Assembly: GCF_000002425.4 (NCBI RefSeq)
Contig: NC_037275.1
Span: forward strand, 6,528,607 to 6,592,606
Origin: Physcomitrium patens
Taxonomy: Eukaryota; Streptophyta; Bryopsida; Funariales; Funariaceae
Length of the DNA: 64,000 bases
Reading direction: 5' to 3'
Part shown: in pieces, positions 46,986-60,500 of the stretch
How positions within the stretch are numbered: position 1 is the stretch's first letter
How the letters are laid out: each line of letters opens with the position of its first letter
Notes under the pieces: model-generated
Told to the model about the DNA's origin: nothing
What the model saw: the letters and a program-made list of their open reading frames with translations, nothing else
The model's database searches: none
Translations under genes and position numbers: made by a program

Positions 46986-48580
46986 AAGGGGAATCAATGG
47001 AATAAACAAGAAGAAACAAAAACCATCTTTGATTGGTTGCATCTTTTATTGTTTTTATCAAAAGTGAAGCAAAACTAGAGTTCAAAGGGCCTTTATAAAA
47101 CTCGTATTGAACAAGATAACTTAAAGTGATTTTTGAGAGTGATTTTTGATTTTTGAGAATCATATAGACATAACTTTGAGTGATTTTTTTGACTAAATTG
47201 ACTAATTTTTTTTCTCTCCATGAATCAATTTAGTTATAGAATTTTATTTAGATTTTGTTACATTGAGCAATATTTTAAATTTTTTTATGTAGAATTAAAA
47301 GTACTCAACTTTGAAAGGTGTTTAGCAATATTGATGGTTGTACCATTTTTTCTTATATGTCGTGTATGGAAAGTTTTGTGGAAATTTAACGGAATATAAA
47401 TTGTAACTTGTATAAAATTATTTCAATATGTTTGTGCTATTTTTTTTTTTAATTTTATAGTTTTTTAGTTTCATAGTTTTTTTTCATCCTCCGCCCTAAA
47501 ATATTGTAAGTATTCCTACAATGCTACTACATTTGGAGCCATGCCATTATCACTTGTGGCATTGATGTCTAGAGTAATTAAGGCCAATACCACAATTGTG
47601 CTAATGCTTTGGATGTAATTCTAATATCTTTATATAGTTGCACCTTGGTTTTGTAGCCAATACTTATAGGGAGTTTTTACATAGATTGATATAACTAAGA
47701 TAATATAAATCACATTGAAGTCAAACAAATATATGCACCTTCTCCAATTTTGTTGATCTGTCAAGCTCTTTAGAAAGAATTGCTATTGCAATACAATGTA
47801 TTATGATGTAGGTAATATTGTTTTCCTTTTTATTTGATAAGAATCTAGGATATTAAGACAAGTAATGGTTGGAATTTTAGCTGCATGGATAATAATGACA
47901 TTTGAAGTGTTTGCATTTGCTTTGACTCATTTTGGTGGTAATGGTGCTACTATTATCACTAAAGAGGCCAATGTCCTTCTTGAATAAGCAAACAAATTGA
48001 TTGAGAATAATTTCCCTCATAGATTTGGAGAAAAATTGAAGAATGTATGATCAATAAGCAAGTAATATTTCATATAATTATTATTTTTTATATTCTTTAA
48101 TATATATATACATATAGTAAAAGGTCTTTAGTCTAGATTTTAAATTATTACTAAAAAATATATGATTGTAAAAGAGATGTTGACGTTTAGAAATGATTCT
48201 ACATAGCCAAATTTGCAGCCTCTTCAAACATAGAAGACATTGTAAACATAATAGTGAAGAGTGTCAAGGACAACCTAAATAAGACCAAGATAAGATTTGT
48301 TGACCTTATGAAAAAGGACAATAGCAAGGGGCAATCCCTCTAGTACTTTCAATCAAGCCATAACAAGGAACTAAGGTTATCAAAATATTGAACAATTTTT
48401 ATGTTGGTGAATTAATTCAATAATCTTTTCAATTTACTATCTTAAGTTTTACACTACTTTTTTTGGATTATTAGCAATGGTACTCATGTAGATTATATTA
48501 GAATTATGTAGCTTGATAGCATTGTAAAATGCTTTCATTGTAGTTCCCAAAACTAAGTGCCTTTATACCTACTTGATTAC

Positions 48581-48602
48581 TTTGCTTTGTTTTTTTTGTT
48601 TT

Positions 48603-48645
<43 letters not shown>

Positions 48646-48650
48646 TTTCC
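48581..48650 (+). repeat. T-rich (TTTTG)n microsatellite
   Basis: Runs of T separated by single G, passing into regular TTTTG units. On the minus strand it gives a Lys/Asn-rich frame that is not a gene. Confidence 0.9.
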
Positions 48651-50314
48651 CCTCTCCTTCAAATAAAAAAGACAAATCTTTTATACACATCTTCTTTCTT
48701 GCAGCCATGACCCTCTCTTGATATGGATTGTTATTGGTGTAATAATAGTAGTAGTAGCAATGGTGGTTGCCATTGGTCAATTGCCTAATTCTACTTATGT
48801 TTATAACAAAATACAAGAACAAAATTGTATATTTGTGTGTGTTGGAGATTGAATGAAATGAGTAATAATAGTAGTAATATATCCATCCATATAGTATTAA
48901 TATATTTTTTATATGTCCACATGGTGCATTTTGTTTCAATATGGTTTAAAGCACATTTGATTTTTTGCATATTTTTCATGACATTTGTACGAATTTAGCT
49001 AGTTTTAATATTAAAAAAATATATATATATATATATAATTAATTATAATAAAGAGTCAGAATTTATTTTTAAATGAGATTAATATGTATAATTATTTTTT
49101 AAAAAATCTAAGTAATATTCAATATGCATGCATATAAATATAGTTTGATTTTAAAAATCTCTATATTTTTTTTAATTGTATTTTCCCATAAAAATTATTC
49201 TTTATTATTCTTGGGTCATAATTAAAATGTATTTTTGAAATATTCTAAATCATCATTTCTGTAAAATATTTTCCAACTATAACATGATTTTTTGAGTACA
49301 TTTTGGCATAAAATATGGCAAATGGCAAAAGATTCTCAAATATTTATTTGTTTTTTATTGAAGGTTTTTGAAGGATTTGCGTTTTAAAGAATTTAATATA
49401 AAGAGATAATATTCTTACCTAGGTACTTCAAGAAAAGTACATGTTTCATGATTTTATTTTCAAATGTCTACATATAGAATGCAACTCAATATTTTTAATA
49501 AACATATGAATCAATTTAATTTTCACCTACTTCGCAGTCATAAAATAGCTTGTATTATATACAGGTATATGACTAATAAAAAAAAACTGATGAACAATCT
49601 AATAAGATTTAAAGATATGAATTTATTATCTATTTCAAAACAAAACAATCATCAAATATTAGCTTGGGACATACAGTAACTACGATTGCAACTAAAAATG
49701 GTTTTACAACCGTGCTCAATAAATTATGAACTTCTATATTATTATTATTATTACTAATATTGCAATTAGTAATAATATTAGTATATATAATCCTTCAAGT
49801 CACAATATTCTAATGCAAATGTGCATGCATGAGTTTCGAGTGTGTGCCAAATTCACCCGAAAAAAATAAAAAAAATAGTTTTAATAAAATATATCTGACT
49901 ATGTTTTGAAGGAGAATCAAAAGAACGACTTACAGCTGTGGTGAATAATCCAAAATTCTCTATTTCATTGACGAAGTCCAAAAATTATCATACCATATAT
50001 CTGTTACAAAAAAAACAGTTTGGAAATAATTTAATGTTTTAATTTTCAATTTACCAGGAGAAATGAATAAAAATCACGCACTGATTATTGAACCAAAAAC
50101 TACAACAACCAAAATTCTCATTAAAAGCAGTATCGGTGGGTTGTTGAGAGTGAATATACGTTACACAAATCCTACACCATTGAAGAGAATTCAATAGTTC
50201 GTGGATGCACTTCAGAGCTTTTGCACCACATCCAAAGAAGGTCTGACCCCCGCCATAATGCCACATGGCCACACTAAAAATAGATCCAGCTGTACACATA
50301 TCGACAAAATAGCA

Positions 50315-50335
50315 CACGTGGAAACGACCCACGTG
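50315..50335 (+). promoter_or_regulatory. Two G-boxes (CACGTG) upstream of HMT
   Basis: CACGTG occurs at 50315-50320 and 50330-50335, 15 bp apart, within a GC-rich island (50200-50900) that is the likely promoter of the methyltransferase gene. The second sits in a CCACGTGGC context. G-boxes bind bZIP and bHLH factors (established knowledge). Use of these sites is inferred, and they could also serve a divergent transcript. Confidence 0.45.
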
Positions 50336-50499
50336 GCTGACCCATCGATACCCGGGTAGGGACAGACCGCAACCGCAGCCCGGTCCTCTATCGAGATATG
50401 GATGTTGACGCGGCGGGGCGGGGACGGGGGAAGGGCTGGGTAGGCGGGGGGGGGGGGGTGGTTCGGGCTCGCCTTCATCATTCGTCTTCTTCTTCGTCA

Positions 50500-51934
50500 C
50501 TGTGCTCTGCTCTGAGTTTTTCTTTATCCTAGAGGAGTCTGTCTGTTTGTTGTCTATCCAACGCTGGTTGCCAGCCAGGTTGTCGCCATGCCATGCTCCA
50601 TTGTTGGATTTATCCTCCGCCAGCGCGCACCCGTTGGATCACCTTCGCTCTCAGTTTAGACCTCCCTTTTTTCATATGACCTTTTGCCTTTATTTGGAGT
50701 CACGTCCGAGCTTCTGCTCCTGCCTCCTCTTTCGAATTTGCGCCGCTTGTGATCGCTTCCCCTGCTGCACTGTGGATGTCCTCTCCGCTGTTTCGTTGTG
50801 TTCTGTCAGGGCGCCGATAGGCGTCGTCTTGCGGAACGGTTTTACGACAAGCGAGTTCGTTCGGAAGTCGGAGCCGTGGAGGAGCTGAAAGCCGTGGTTG
50901 ACATTCTTGCGACTTAGATCCGGGATAGTCGAGGCTTCGCGAGGTAATGCCATTGATAGCTGCCGTGCATTTTTTAAACATTGTCGGTGTTGATGTAGTT
51001 ATTCAAGTTTTCGTTACTGGATCATCGTGGCTGTTGTTTGTTTGTTTTTTTGCTTGTATTTGATTTTATTTTGTATTGTAAGAAGAATGTATTGTAAGAA
51101 GTGGTCGGGGAGTGTGCGCTGTGGTATTTGATGGTTTTGGAGGCCCCAAAGCAAGCAGCACTGTAGTCCTTGCCACTATTGATCAGTGCCTTCGATCAAA
51201 GTCGCTTCGAATGACTTTGTTGCGCAGCTAATAATGACGAGCGTTAATGCTGTTTCGGTCTGAAGTCTTTAGATCTACGTTTATAATTATTGGTTTGCTC
51301 CTTTGTAGCATGGCCTCGTGAAGAATGACTTGTTACTTATTGAAAGTACCACAGAGAGGCAGGGTCTGCACTCCCCTGTGCGCTTCCTATCCACCGTCTA
51401 CATGTGCAATGGAACCTTGAGGAGACCAGTGTACACTTCTAAAGTGTCACGTAGTTCATATGCTAAGCGTATTTCTTGTTTAGACTGGAACAGCCATGAA
51501 GTCATGAATTGATTTCATCCTCTGCCTCGAACCTTTAACAAAGGTTCATTAACTATCTAAGTAGGTCAGGATGAATCCCAGCAAGTACTTGAATCTGTTT
51601 TCTTCTGTGTAAGTGGGTTTACCGTGAATAGTATATCTTCTTGATAATTTTTATGTTTAACGTGTTACATGCTTCAGGATATCTCGTTCGAAACGTGTAT
51701 TTGGAAGCCTTTGAGTCTTAGTCGTCGTAGTAGATAATGTGAGGTCAGCTGGCTGATTTTCACGAAAGTCATCATCTTCTTCATCTGTTCGGAGACCTCA
51801 ATGAATCCTAGATCTCGTGCAAGGCTCTTTGTAAGTGGAATGCGGAACTTTTTGTTTGAAGTCCGGAAAATGAAGTTGCCTGGTTCATCTTTGCAGATAA
51901 ACGAGGGGAGGATTCGTGCAAGTAGCAGAAGATT
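50500..51934 (+). other. HMT 5'UTR region with probable leader intron
   Basis: GC-rich leader sequence to about 50943, then a good donor GAG|GTAATGCC (GT at 50944). A matching acceptor TTGCAG ends at 51896, 38 bp before the ATG. I infer a 5'UTR intron 50944-51896. Open frames in the leader (128 codons from 50502) have no recognisable content. A G run of about 15 (50440-50458) lies just upstream. Confidence 0.5.
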
Positions 51935-54900
51935 ATGGGTCGCACAATAGACGTTCCTGAAGACACATTGCAGGAGTCCGAAACATCCAACGTAGTGTTA
52001 GAGCTTTTGAAACAGGCTGGAGGATGTGTGGTGACTGATGGAGGTTTTGCAACTCAATTGGAACGTCACGGTGCAAATATTAACGATCCTCTGTGGAGCG
52101 CGGTCTGCCTTATCACTATGCCAGACCTTATCCGCAAGGTATTCGTACAGTCCATCGTAAAGTATTTGTTCTGTCTGCTTTACAGACAATTTAAGGGGAA
52201 TAATACATGGATATGGGGCTCTCATTTTGCATTGGAAGAGGCTAGCACCGGCATTTTTCTGATGACATTTCATAGTTTCAGCTTTAGCAGAATTGAGCCA
52301 GCAGTGTCGTGCTTCTTTAGGACAGTTGCTATGCTTGTCTGTGCTTTTTAACAGTGGACGTGCATGGCATGCATTGTTTGTGGGAAGGGTTCCTTGATGA
52401 AGGACTTGTAACGTATTTATGCGTTTCTCATAACTTTTTAGCATCTTTATTCGTGGAACTAAATTAAGCCTGAAGTTTATGTTTTCCTCGCCAAAAATAC
52501 TCGTACCTTACTATAAAATCTTATCTTAGCTGTCTACGTTTACATGACCAAGTACAGAAGATTCCAGTTCTGAAATCATTTTACTCAAGTCCTATATAAT
52601 TCTTTCGTACAAGTGAAACTCATCATATTATTTATCTTCGTGTTGTGGATATCAGGTGCATAGGGAGTATTTGGAAGCAGGAGCTGCAGTAATATCAACA
52701 GCTTCTTATCAGGTTATCATCCGACACTAGCTTTTTTTAGTCACCAGTTCATCTAGTGGAGTAGGAAGTTTATGCGACGTCTTTTTCAAAGGTGACAATT
52801 TACACAGCTTGTCGTATTAATCTACGCCAAACTGATTGTATCTGGCATTTTTTTTTTTTAAATTGCCTAAAACCTTGCTCAAGTCATACCTGTTTTTCAA
52901 TATGTTATTTGATATCTAAACAGCCTTTCTTTTAAAAATGTCAGTAACACTTTCGTAGTTGTTGGTACTATTGACAGGCAACAATTCAGGGTTTTGAAAT
53001 GCGAGGCTTGTCAACGAAAGATTCAGAAGATTTGCTTCAGCTGAGTGTCCGTATTGCTCGTGAGGAGCGTGACCGATTTTGGAAAGAGTATCAAAATAAA
53101 GTGCATACAGGACCTGGTCAAGCGGGTTCATACCATCATGCTCTTGTTGCTGCATCCATTGGTAGCTATGGAGCTTATTTAGCTGATGGTTCTGAGTATA
53201 GGTATGCTACTGCTGCTCCACGTTTAATTTCTTATTAGAGAAGATATTTGGAAAGGAACTGTTAACTACTCAAATTCAAGACTTGATCTGCCCATTGTTG
53301 AGGAGTACTGTCTTGAAACTGTTTAGAGTAACCAATCTTAATTTTTGCATGCTGTGTTACAAGGATACTTCATTTATTCAAGAATGTCTTATAGTTCATC
53401 TAGCAGGTGCAGAAGACTTCTAGGCTTGAAAATTGTGAGACGCGTCAGTTTTTCGCAACCAGGTGCTGCTATGCTTGGTGTTGTGTGCTGAGTCTTCTGA
53501 CTTCTAAGTTATACTCTTTGGATTACTTGCAGCGGAGATTATGGCTCATTCGTCACAGTTGAAAAGTTAAAGAACTTCCATCGTCGCCGCCTACTGGTGC
53601 TTGCTGATGCAGGACCTGATCTATTGGCATTTGAAACCATTCCGTGCAAGTTGGAAATTCAGGTTAGTTCCATTTGGCAAGCAGAGGTTGACATTATACA
53701 AGTGATTTTCGTTGGATTTATTTGGTCGATTTTATTGCAGAAAATTATATATATATTTATTGTAACAGCTTTAGAAATGTTCATTAGCATCTGATTGTCC
53801 TATTGAAGGAAACTTAGAATTCGCAACTGTTTTGAAAGCTCAAAAGAAGCTGTGCATTGTGAGGGTTTTCTTCGAAGATTCCTCATTCCAAGGATCAATC
53901 ACAGTTCAATTGGTTACAAGAGCGGACTGTTTATGTCAAGTTATTTGATGATGTATTGGATTTTACGCTCAGGAAGTGGGTGAATGTTTCTTACTGGTGC
54001 ATCATTATCATGTGCAGGCTCTAGTCGAGCTGTTAGATGAAGAAAAAATACGGATTCCAGCTTGGGTAGCATTAAATTCAAAAGATGGCGTGAATGTAGT
54101 GAACGGGGATTCACTGACTGATTGTGTTGGCTTGTTAGACAACTGCACCAAAGTAGTAGCAGTAGGCATTAACTGCACCCCTCCTCGCTTTATTCTGGAC
54201 CTTATCCGTGTGGCACGAAAGGTACTCATTCGAAATCTACCGGGCTTTATGGTTATTCAATCAGTACGTCACAAATAATAATTCAAGGGGTATTTTCTTG
54301 GTTATCTAGTCAACCTTAGTAGCATATCCATGTGCAGTATTCACAATCATTTCAAGAATTTCTACTCAAGTGTGAATGCTATGATGTGTTGTCGGGTAAC
54401 GAAACAGGTGACAAGCAAGCCCATTATGGTCTATCCGAATAGTGGAGAGCATTATGACGCCGTAATAAAGCAGTGGGTGGTATGTGTCTACCCCTCTATA
54501 CCCTCCCGTTCGTCTGTCATTTTCGCAGTCTAATATTTGGGATTAATTTTCATGTTAAAATTTCTTTGCGTGCATCCCACGATGAATCGGTGATTATTCA
54601 AGTGAAAATTACCCTAGTCGATTTTTATTTTCTACTTAATAGTTCTTTTGATGTCGAATATCAAGTCTTGTTCTGGTTATTTATAATATTTTAACAGAGA
54701 ATTACTTAGTCTTCAACTGTAGTCGTGATCGCAATTTATTTTTCATTGGAGAGTATACGGATTCCAAATTGAACTCTTATTATCAACATTGGAGTGGTAG
54801 AGTATACATTTACTTCCCTGGAAATATTTGTCTGATGGAATTCGTTTGTTGAAGCCAACAATGAGCTCCGAAAATTTCGAGCCACTGGTTCTGACGACAT

Positions 54901-55182
54901 GACTTGTAAATGCTTTTTAACCGCCTTATTAATGTAAGTGTTCTCCTTAAGGCATTTGGAGGGAAGGTTCTTAAGTTTTTCAAGTGTCTTATGGTTCGCT
55001 TATGTTTGCATTTCCTGCAGGAATGTAAAGGATCTACAGACACAGACTTTGTCTCACATGTGCAAGAGTGGCGCAAGGCAGGAGCTCAGCTTATTGGCGG
55101 GTGCTGCAGGACTACTCCCAATACTATAAGAGCCATTTCCAGAGTCCTGTATGAACACACTCAAGTGTACGCCGCTAAGTAG
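51935..55182 (+). CDS. HMT: Homocysteine S-methyltransferase
   Basis: Coding exons: 51935-52138, 52656-52712, 52978-53201, 53533-53662, 54018-54221, 54408-54479, 55021-55182, all with GT-AG introns and an intact frame, giving 350 residues (usual length for plant HMT). The enzyme moves a methyl group from S-methylmethionine (or AdoMet) to homocysteine, making methionine, in the cytosol. Motifs: VVTDGGFATQLERHG in exon 1, AGAAVISTASYQ in exon 2, FETIPCKLE in exon 4, GINCTPPRF in exon 5, YPNSGEHYD in exon 6, LIGGCCRTTPNTI in exon 7. The zinc and thiol site is Cys258 with Cys325-Cys326 (GINC plus GGCC), all present. The ATG at 51935 follows a leader acceptor by 38 bp and gives the family's normal N-terminus. 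No stop, frameshift or missing key residue was found, so the gene should be functional. Confidence 0.95.
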
Positions 55183-58100
55183 TCTGCATGCTTACCAAAT
55201 CCGTCTTGGTTTTCTGCTAATACAACACTCTTCAAGCACATGTAGCTGTTCTTTATTTTCGAAAACTACTGCCATGTGGTTTGCAGTTCGACGCATAGTT
55301 TTGTAAACTATGCTCCACCAGAAGAATTCAAGACATTATCTTTTTACGAACTTGATTTGCTAGTTTGCAAATTGAGTCAAGATTGCCAAATTTCGGCAGT
55401 TGAATACTATTCTATTGTCCTGCAGCAAGTTACTTGATCTGCTTAGAATGTTTTAGTTTCCCCTTAGAGGTATGGTGCGACAGACCTTGCTTGAGAAGGG
55501 ACAATGTTGTCATCAAAGCAACTCCTACATTGCTTCAGGATAGCTTTGGAGGTCGTGAATTTTTTCGCACTCCATATTAGCCAGGGTAATCATTTGATTC
55601 ATTATATGGTCACAATTTATGCCCCCATCTTATTTTTAGGATAAGATTCAATCAGCTGGACGTGTACCTTCAAGAGCTGGGCCTCCATAAACGATTCTAC
55701 GAACCGGACAATTTCTTTCGTAAATCTGAATTTTTTTAGTTGTACTTATCTGGCCTTGAAATCGATTCAGGTTATTTAAATCTGGGGTTGTTTACATGGC
55801 GTAATCTTTATCAGCCTATTCTGTCATGCTGTAGATTTTCGAAGAAGTGTGGAGCACTTCTGGAAATACCTTAACCAGATGAAACATGCATTGAACGGAA
55901 CACACCTAGTGGACATCTGTGTGAAGAGTGAAACCCTGAATACTGGAAGTCTACAACAGGTAGGACCTCAGTTACAAATTACAAGTTATCTTCATGATTG
56001 CTTCTGAAACTCTTTGTGTTCGGCACATCGATACCACCAAAGTCACCGCTGGAGGATTGAAGGGGGGGAGGGATGATGTAGGCTGAAGCAGCAGTGCTAG
56101 GGCAGGTGCTACGCTTTGAGACACACATCAAGATTGATGCATTGTTCTGAAATTGGCATACAGAACCACACTAGACTATGCGTTCTAGAAGCAAGAGCTT
56201 GTGTTTGAAAGTTGTTTTGCTGAAATTTTATTTTTCACTTTTTTACATTTTTTTGTTAATGCTTATCTAATCCTAAATTGCATAATGGAACCCCTTGACA
56301 GTGTGCAATTGCTTGGCAACAACGATACAAAGGGGACGGAAGCATGGACATATGTGCAAAGCACTACTACAGGTAGAAGGTGTTAAGTAATGGACTTAGT
56401 GCAATTGAGAGGCATGGCACAAGCTCCTTTGTCACCCCATTATACCAAGTGCAAGTAGATTCATTCCAAAATGTGCAATGACTCTTTATTTGAAAGCACT
56501 AGATTGTACCAATCTTTGGATTGAATCTATCAAAGATTTGCCAATATATTTTGTTTTAGAAAAATACTACCTAATTGCTTACTTTACAAAGAAGATGGAT
56601 GGCATTGTGGAGAAAGAACAATAGATAGCAAAACTTGAAAATATCATTCAAACTTGTATCATGTCAAGTCTCTTAACACAGTTAGCTCATATAGTATAAT
56701 TACTCTAATAGAATTTGCATATCTAAACTTTATATTGCCACACTTTATTTTTTTTATTTTTTTTATTTTTATTTTTTTTGTCTATTTAGATTAAATCTAG
56801 CTTGAAGGTTATTATTTAATATTATTTAAACCAATTTTTTTCTTTTTTTATTCAATTAAATAAAGATTAATTTCTATATCTTTTAAACTTCTTCACAATA
56901 TCAAAGCCAAGTAATATTCTCAAAGTAAGTACATGGAGCATCACAAGCACACTGAGTAGTCAATAGTACATATTGTCATGTGGTAACATGATTATATGGT
57001 GTAAAATAAAAATATGGATGTTATTATAGAAGAGCCTAGTAGAAAGATGTAGAAAAACTAGGATAAATGATAGGAAGATAATAAAAATTTAAGTCTTAAT
57101 GGTGCTTTTTGTAGAAAGGATTTCAATTTACTTTGTAGGAGCATAAATATCTCAAATAAAAATAAATAAAATAAATAATTAATATCAACATATTAAAGAG
57201 AGAATTTATAATAAATTTAAGTAAAAAATACATCAAATTACTAAGAATTGATTCCAGAGAGGACTCGTTGTGAACGAGGATCAAAATCAGACCCTGAGGT
57301 ACAAAACCATGCACCTACGACAACTCTAGGATTCTTTTGTTAATTGAAGAGTAGAATTACAAAGCAAACTTATGAAAAGATTTTTGAGAGTTGATTTCAT
57401 GTCATTTGGATTAATATTGAGGTTTTGAAAGATTTTCAAAGTTAGTGATGTACTTAGTGAGTTTAGATTTTGAGAAATAAAAATAAGTTTATAAAATTGA
57501 GGATTTTGTGAGTTTCATAGCATATCTAGAAGTTAAAATTTGGTAATTTTTCTTTATGCTTGTTGTAAATGTGTGAAAAATTTGAAGTCAAATAAGCAGT
57601 TAGATTGAAGAATATGAGAGTTTTTGTAGATTATAGTCTCAAATAATTCAAATTTAGGATTAATAAGGGATTTTATAATTTGGCAATATTTGCCAATTTG
57701 ATTGAAACAAAAATTGATAAGAGGAATTTAGGCTTGAATACCTACACGCAACTTGAAATTTGAAGTAATTGAATGGTTCAACAAGGAGAAATCTTAGGAT
57801 TGGTCTATTATTTAGGATTTGTTTAAGTTTTAGGATTTTTCTAGGATTTCATTAGGATTTTATTAGGATTTTATTAAGATTTGACCAAAGATTTGGTTAA
57901 GGTTCATTAGGATTTTAATTAGAATTAAATTAGAATTAAATTAGAACTTATTTAGATTTTTTTATTTTTAGTATTTCTTTAAGATTCTTTATTATTTCTT
58001 TGAAAGTTTTTATTTTTAGTATTTTTTAAAGTTTATTATTATTTCTTTAAGATTTTTTTTGTTTTATTTTGTTTTTTGTTTTTTGAAATTAATTTATGAC

Positions 58101-58340
58101 TTCTTTGTATTTCTTTTGTAACTTCTTTAAATTTACTTTGGATTGATTAAAGTTTGATTAGGATTATTAAAGATTACTTAAAGTTAATTTAAGACTCTAT
58201 TAGTCTTGATAGGATTGTTATTGCATTTTTACTTACCTTCCTTAACTAGGTGCTTGGTGCATTTTCAAGTAAGAATACATGTAGTATAACAATATATAAA
58301 AAGCTTGATGATTATTACCCTCTGAATATTATCATGTAAA
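55183..58340. other. HMT 3' flank and AT-rich spacer
   Basis: 55183 to about 56400 keeps moderate GC and should include the HMT 3'UTR. An exon-like open stretch lies at 55835-55959 (see findings). From 56400 the DNA is AT-rich. 57830-57950 has short direct repeats of TTAGGATTTTA and AATTAAATTAG types. No gene is called. Confidence 0.4.
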
Positions 58341-60500
58341 AAAATAAAATGACAAGATGGAAATTCTTGATATTGTGATTATTAAAAATAAAATGCTAGC
58401 ATCTCTAACAAACTACAAGTTGTGGAAAACCACAATAGAGCACGTCTTCAAAAAAGAAGATTTATGGAATTGCATCAAGACCATTGACAACAAAGAAAAA
58501 AAACCATAAGTGGCAATACATCAACAACTAACAACTTGAAAGAATGTAAAGCAAATAAATAAGGCAAATAAACAACTATCAAAAGAATCCACATTTGAGC
58601 AATATATCAAGAATTAGAAATTTTATGTAAGAAAAAACAAAAGAGCTTTAGATATCTTTAAGTTATTGTTAATAGAGGAACTATGAGACTTCATTTCTAA
58701 TTTAAAGGAATCTAAAGTAACATGAAACAAATTTGAAGACTTGTACCAAATCAGCACACTAGTTGATATTATGGTGCTTTATAATAAGTAATATGTGGTT
58801 GATATGGAAGACAATATGTACGTATATATATTCATGCAATTCATCTACAAATTGATAAAAGAATTACAAAGAGCATGATATTAGATCAACGATGCTACAA
58901 CAATATATGAAATTCTTACCTACCTTTTATTTAAATTTGATCAATTGATTTGAGTAATTCAAAATAAAAAATAATATTATTTATTTTTAAATTATTTTAT
59001 CAACTATATCTCAAAAAAACTAAATTTAAACTTTAGCAAGATTCTTTACATGAAAAAGCCTTGGTTATGCAAATTTGGAATATTATTTAACAAGGGCATT
59101 TCTTGAATCAAAAAAGAGGAATATAAAACCACTACCAGAAATGATTTGATGGATATTAATCCAATTCCAACTTATGCCCTAATCAAGTGGTATGTTATTA
59201 CTTGAGAGAAGTACGATACATTGTGGTAGTTTTTACTATTTCAACACTGTTGCCTTCAAATTTCTATAGAATACAAAGAAGATACTTCAAAGAAGAGCTA
59301 AAAAAGCACACTTTATAAATAAAGTTTCAAATCATAGCCTACCATCCTTTACAAATATATCCAATGAAGAGATTGAAGCAATTCTTGCTATTCTATTAAT
59401 TTACACATCTTAAGTTCAAGATTGGATACTTGACTCAAAAGCATTACAATACTTTGTAAGTGATTCAAAATTATTCTTTTAAAATAAAAGAAAATAATAT
59501 CCAAGGTGTTATAACATTGGCTTTAGGCCAAGATTATGTCATTTAAGGAATGAGAAGTATTAAACTTCTTATATCTAATATTGAAATAAAAACCATCACA
59601 AATATTTGCTATATTTTAAGATTCAATAAAAATATATTATCAATTAGTCAAATGAATAATTTTAAAAATCTTGTATTATTTATAAATTCTATATATTTAC
59701 TTCTTATATTACAAAAACCATACAAGACCAAAATAATAGGAAGTAGAAATCCAAGATGTAGACTTTGCAAGCTATTATTTTTTATCAAAAGCTTTGAGGT
59801 TTATAACATAGAAGCATCGTTTTTTCCAAAGAACAAGTCACCAATGAATTTCTTTATTAGATTCAAAGATCATTTAAAAATCTTAAGTGAACCACTAGTC
59901 TATATGCCTATAAAAGAACCATTACACAAATAAAAAGAATTTGCTTGGCTTTAACATTCAAGATTAGGACACATTAATTATTGCAACCTATAACAATTAA
60001 GTAGAGAAAAAGTTGGGATATCAGAATTGCTACTTATTAATAATGTATGTAAAGCATGTTAGGTTAGAAAACATATTCAAATAAAAATTTAGAAACATGC
60101 AAAATATCAAGCTTCAAAGCTTTTAGAGATCATATACTCTAATTTGTGCAAATCAATGCCAAAGCCATGTATTGAAAGAGCAAATTATTTTTTCACATTC
60201 ACAAATGACTACATGCAAAAAATATTTATTTATTTATTTTAAGTAAAAAATCAAACTTTTGTAAAATTTTAAGTTTTTAAAAAGCATATAAAGAATCAAA
60301 CATACTTAAAATTTTTACTTTCAAATAAAACAATGGAAGTGAATATACTTCTTTAGAATTCACTAGATTTTGAAAGGACAATAGTATCCATAAGCAGCTC
60401 TCTATTTCTCAAATTTTATAATAAAACAAAGTTTTGGAGAAGAAGAATAAGAAAATTTTGAATTAAATGCAAAGTTATCAAGGACTTAAACCTCAAACAA
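58340..60500 (+). pseudogene. Ty1/copia element remnant: gag, protease, integrase
   Basis: Decayed pieces appear in the copia order. The gag part starts around 58390 (TNYKLWKTTIEHVFKKEDLW). The protease is WILDSKALQYFVSD near 59425, where DSK stands in place of the catalytic DSG. The pre-integrase region is at 59550-60065 (NICYILRFNKNILSISQM, then RLGHINYCNL, CKAC). The integrase core begins around 60120 (LLEIIYSNLCKSM, YFFTFTNDY), and NGSEYTSLEF lies near 60335. Stops and frameshifts are frequent. The sequence fades after about 60500; I saw no RT or RNase H and no LTRs, so the copy is truncated or rearranged. Gag-PR-IN order identifies Ty1/copia. Confidence 0.75.

Larger units (their letters stand above)
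42181..50050. other. AT-rich, repeat-decayed DNA with AT microsatellites
   Basis: Nearly 8 kb with stops in all frames. (AT)n runs lie near 44645-44685, 45690-45724, 46250-46282, 46380-46424 and 46800-46860. Faint, more complex stretches at 42850-43560 and 47480-48400 look like decayed element DNA, but I found no diagnostic motif in them. No gene is called. Confidence 0.55.

Noticed and set aside
48577-48939. 120-codon Lys/Asn-rich frame on minus
   Set aside because: It reads through the (TTTTG)n microsatellite; low complexity only.
50051-50500. 149-codon frame with a proline-rich start, on minus in the HMT promoter
   Set aside because: The proline run comes from a G-rich low-complexity tract (50405-50460). 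The rest has no domain, and the stretch is better explained as promoter.
50502-50888. 128-codon frame in the HMT leader as an N-terminal extension or transit peptide
   Set aside because: It ends in a stop before the inferred leader intron, and HMT from ATG 51935 already has the complete family N-terminus.
56201-56386. 61-codon frame downstream of HMT
   Set aside because: Short, begins in T-rich low-complexity DNA, and has no recognised motif.
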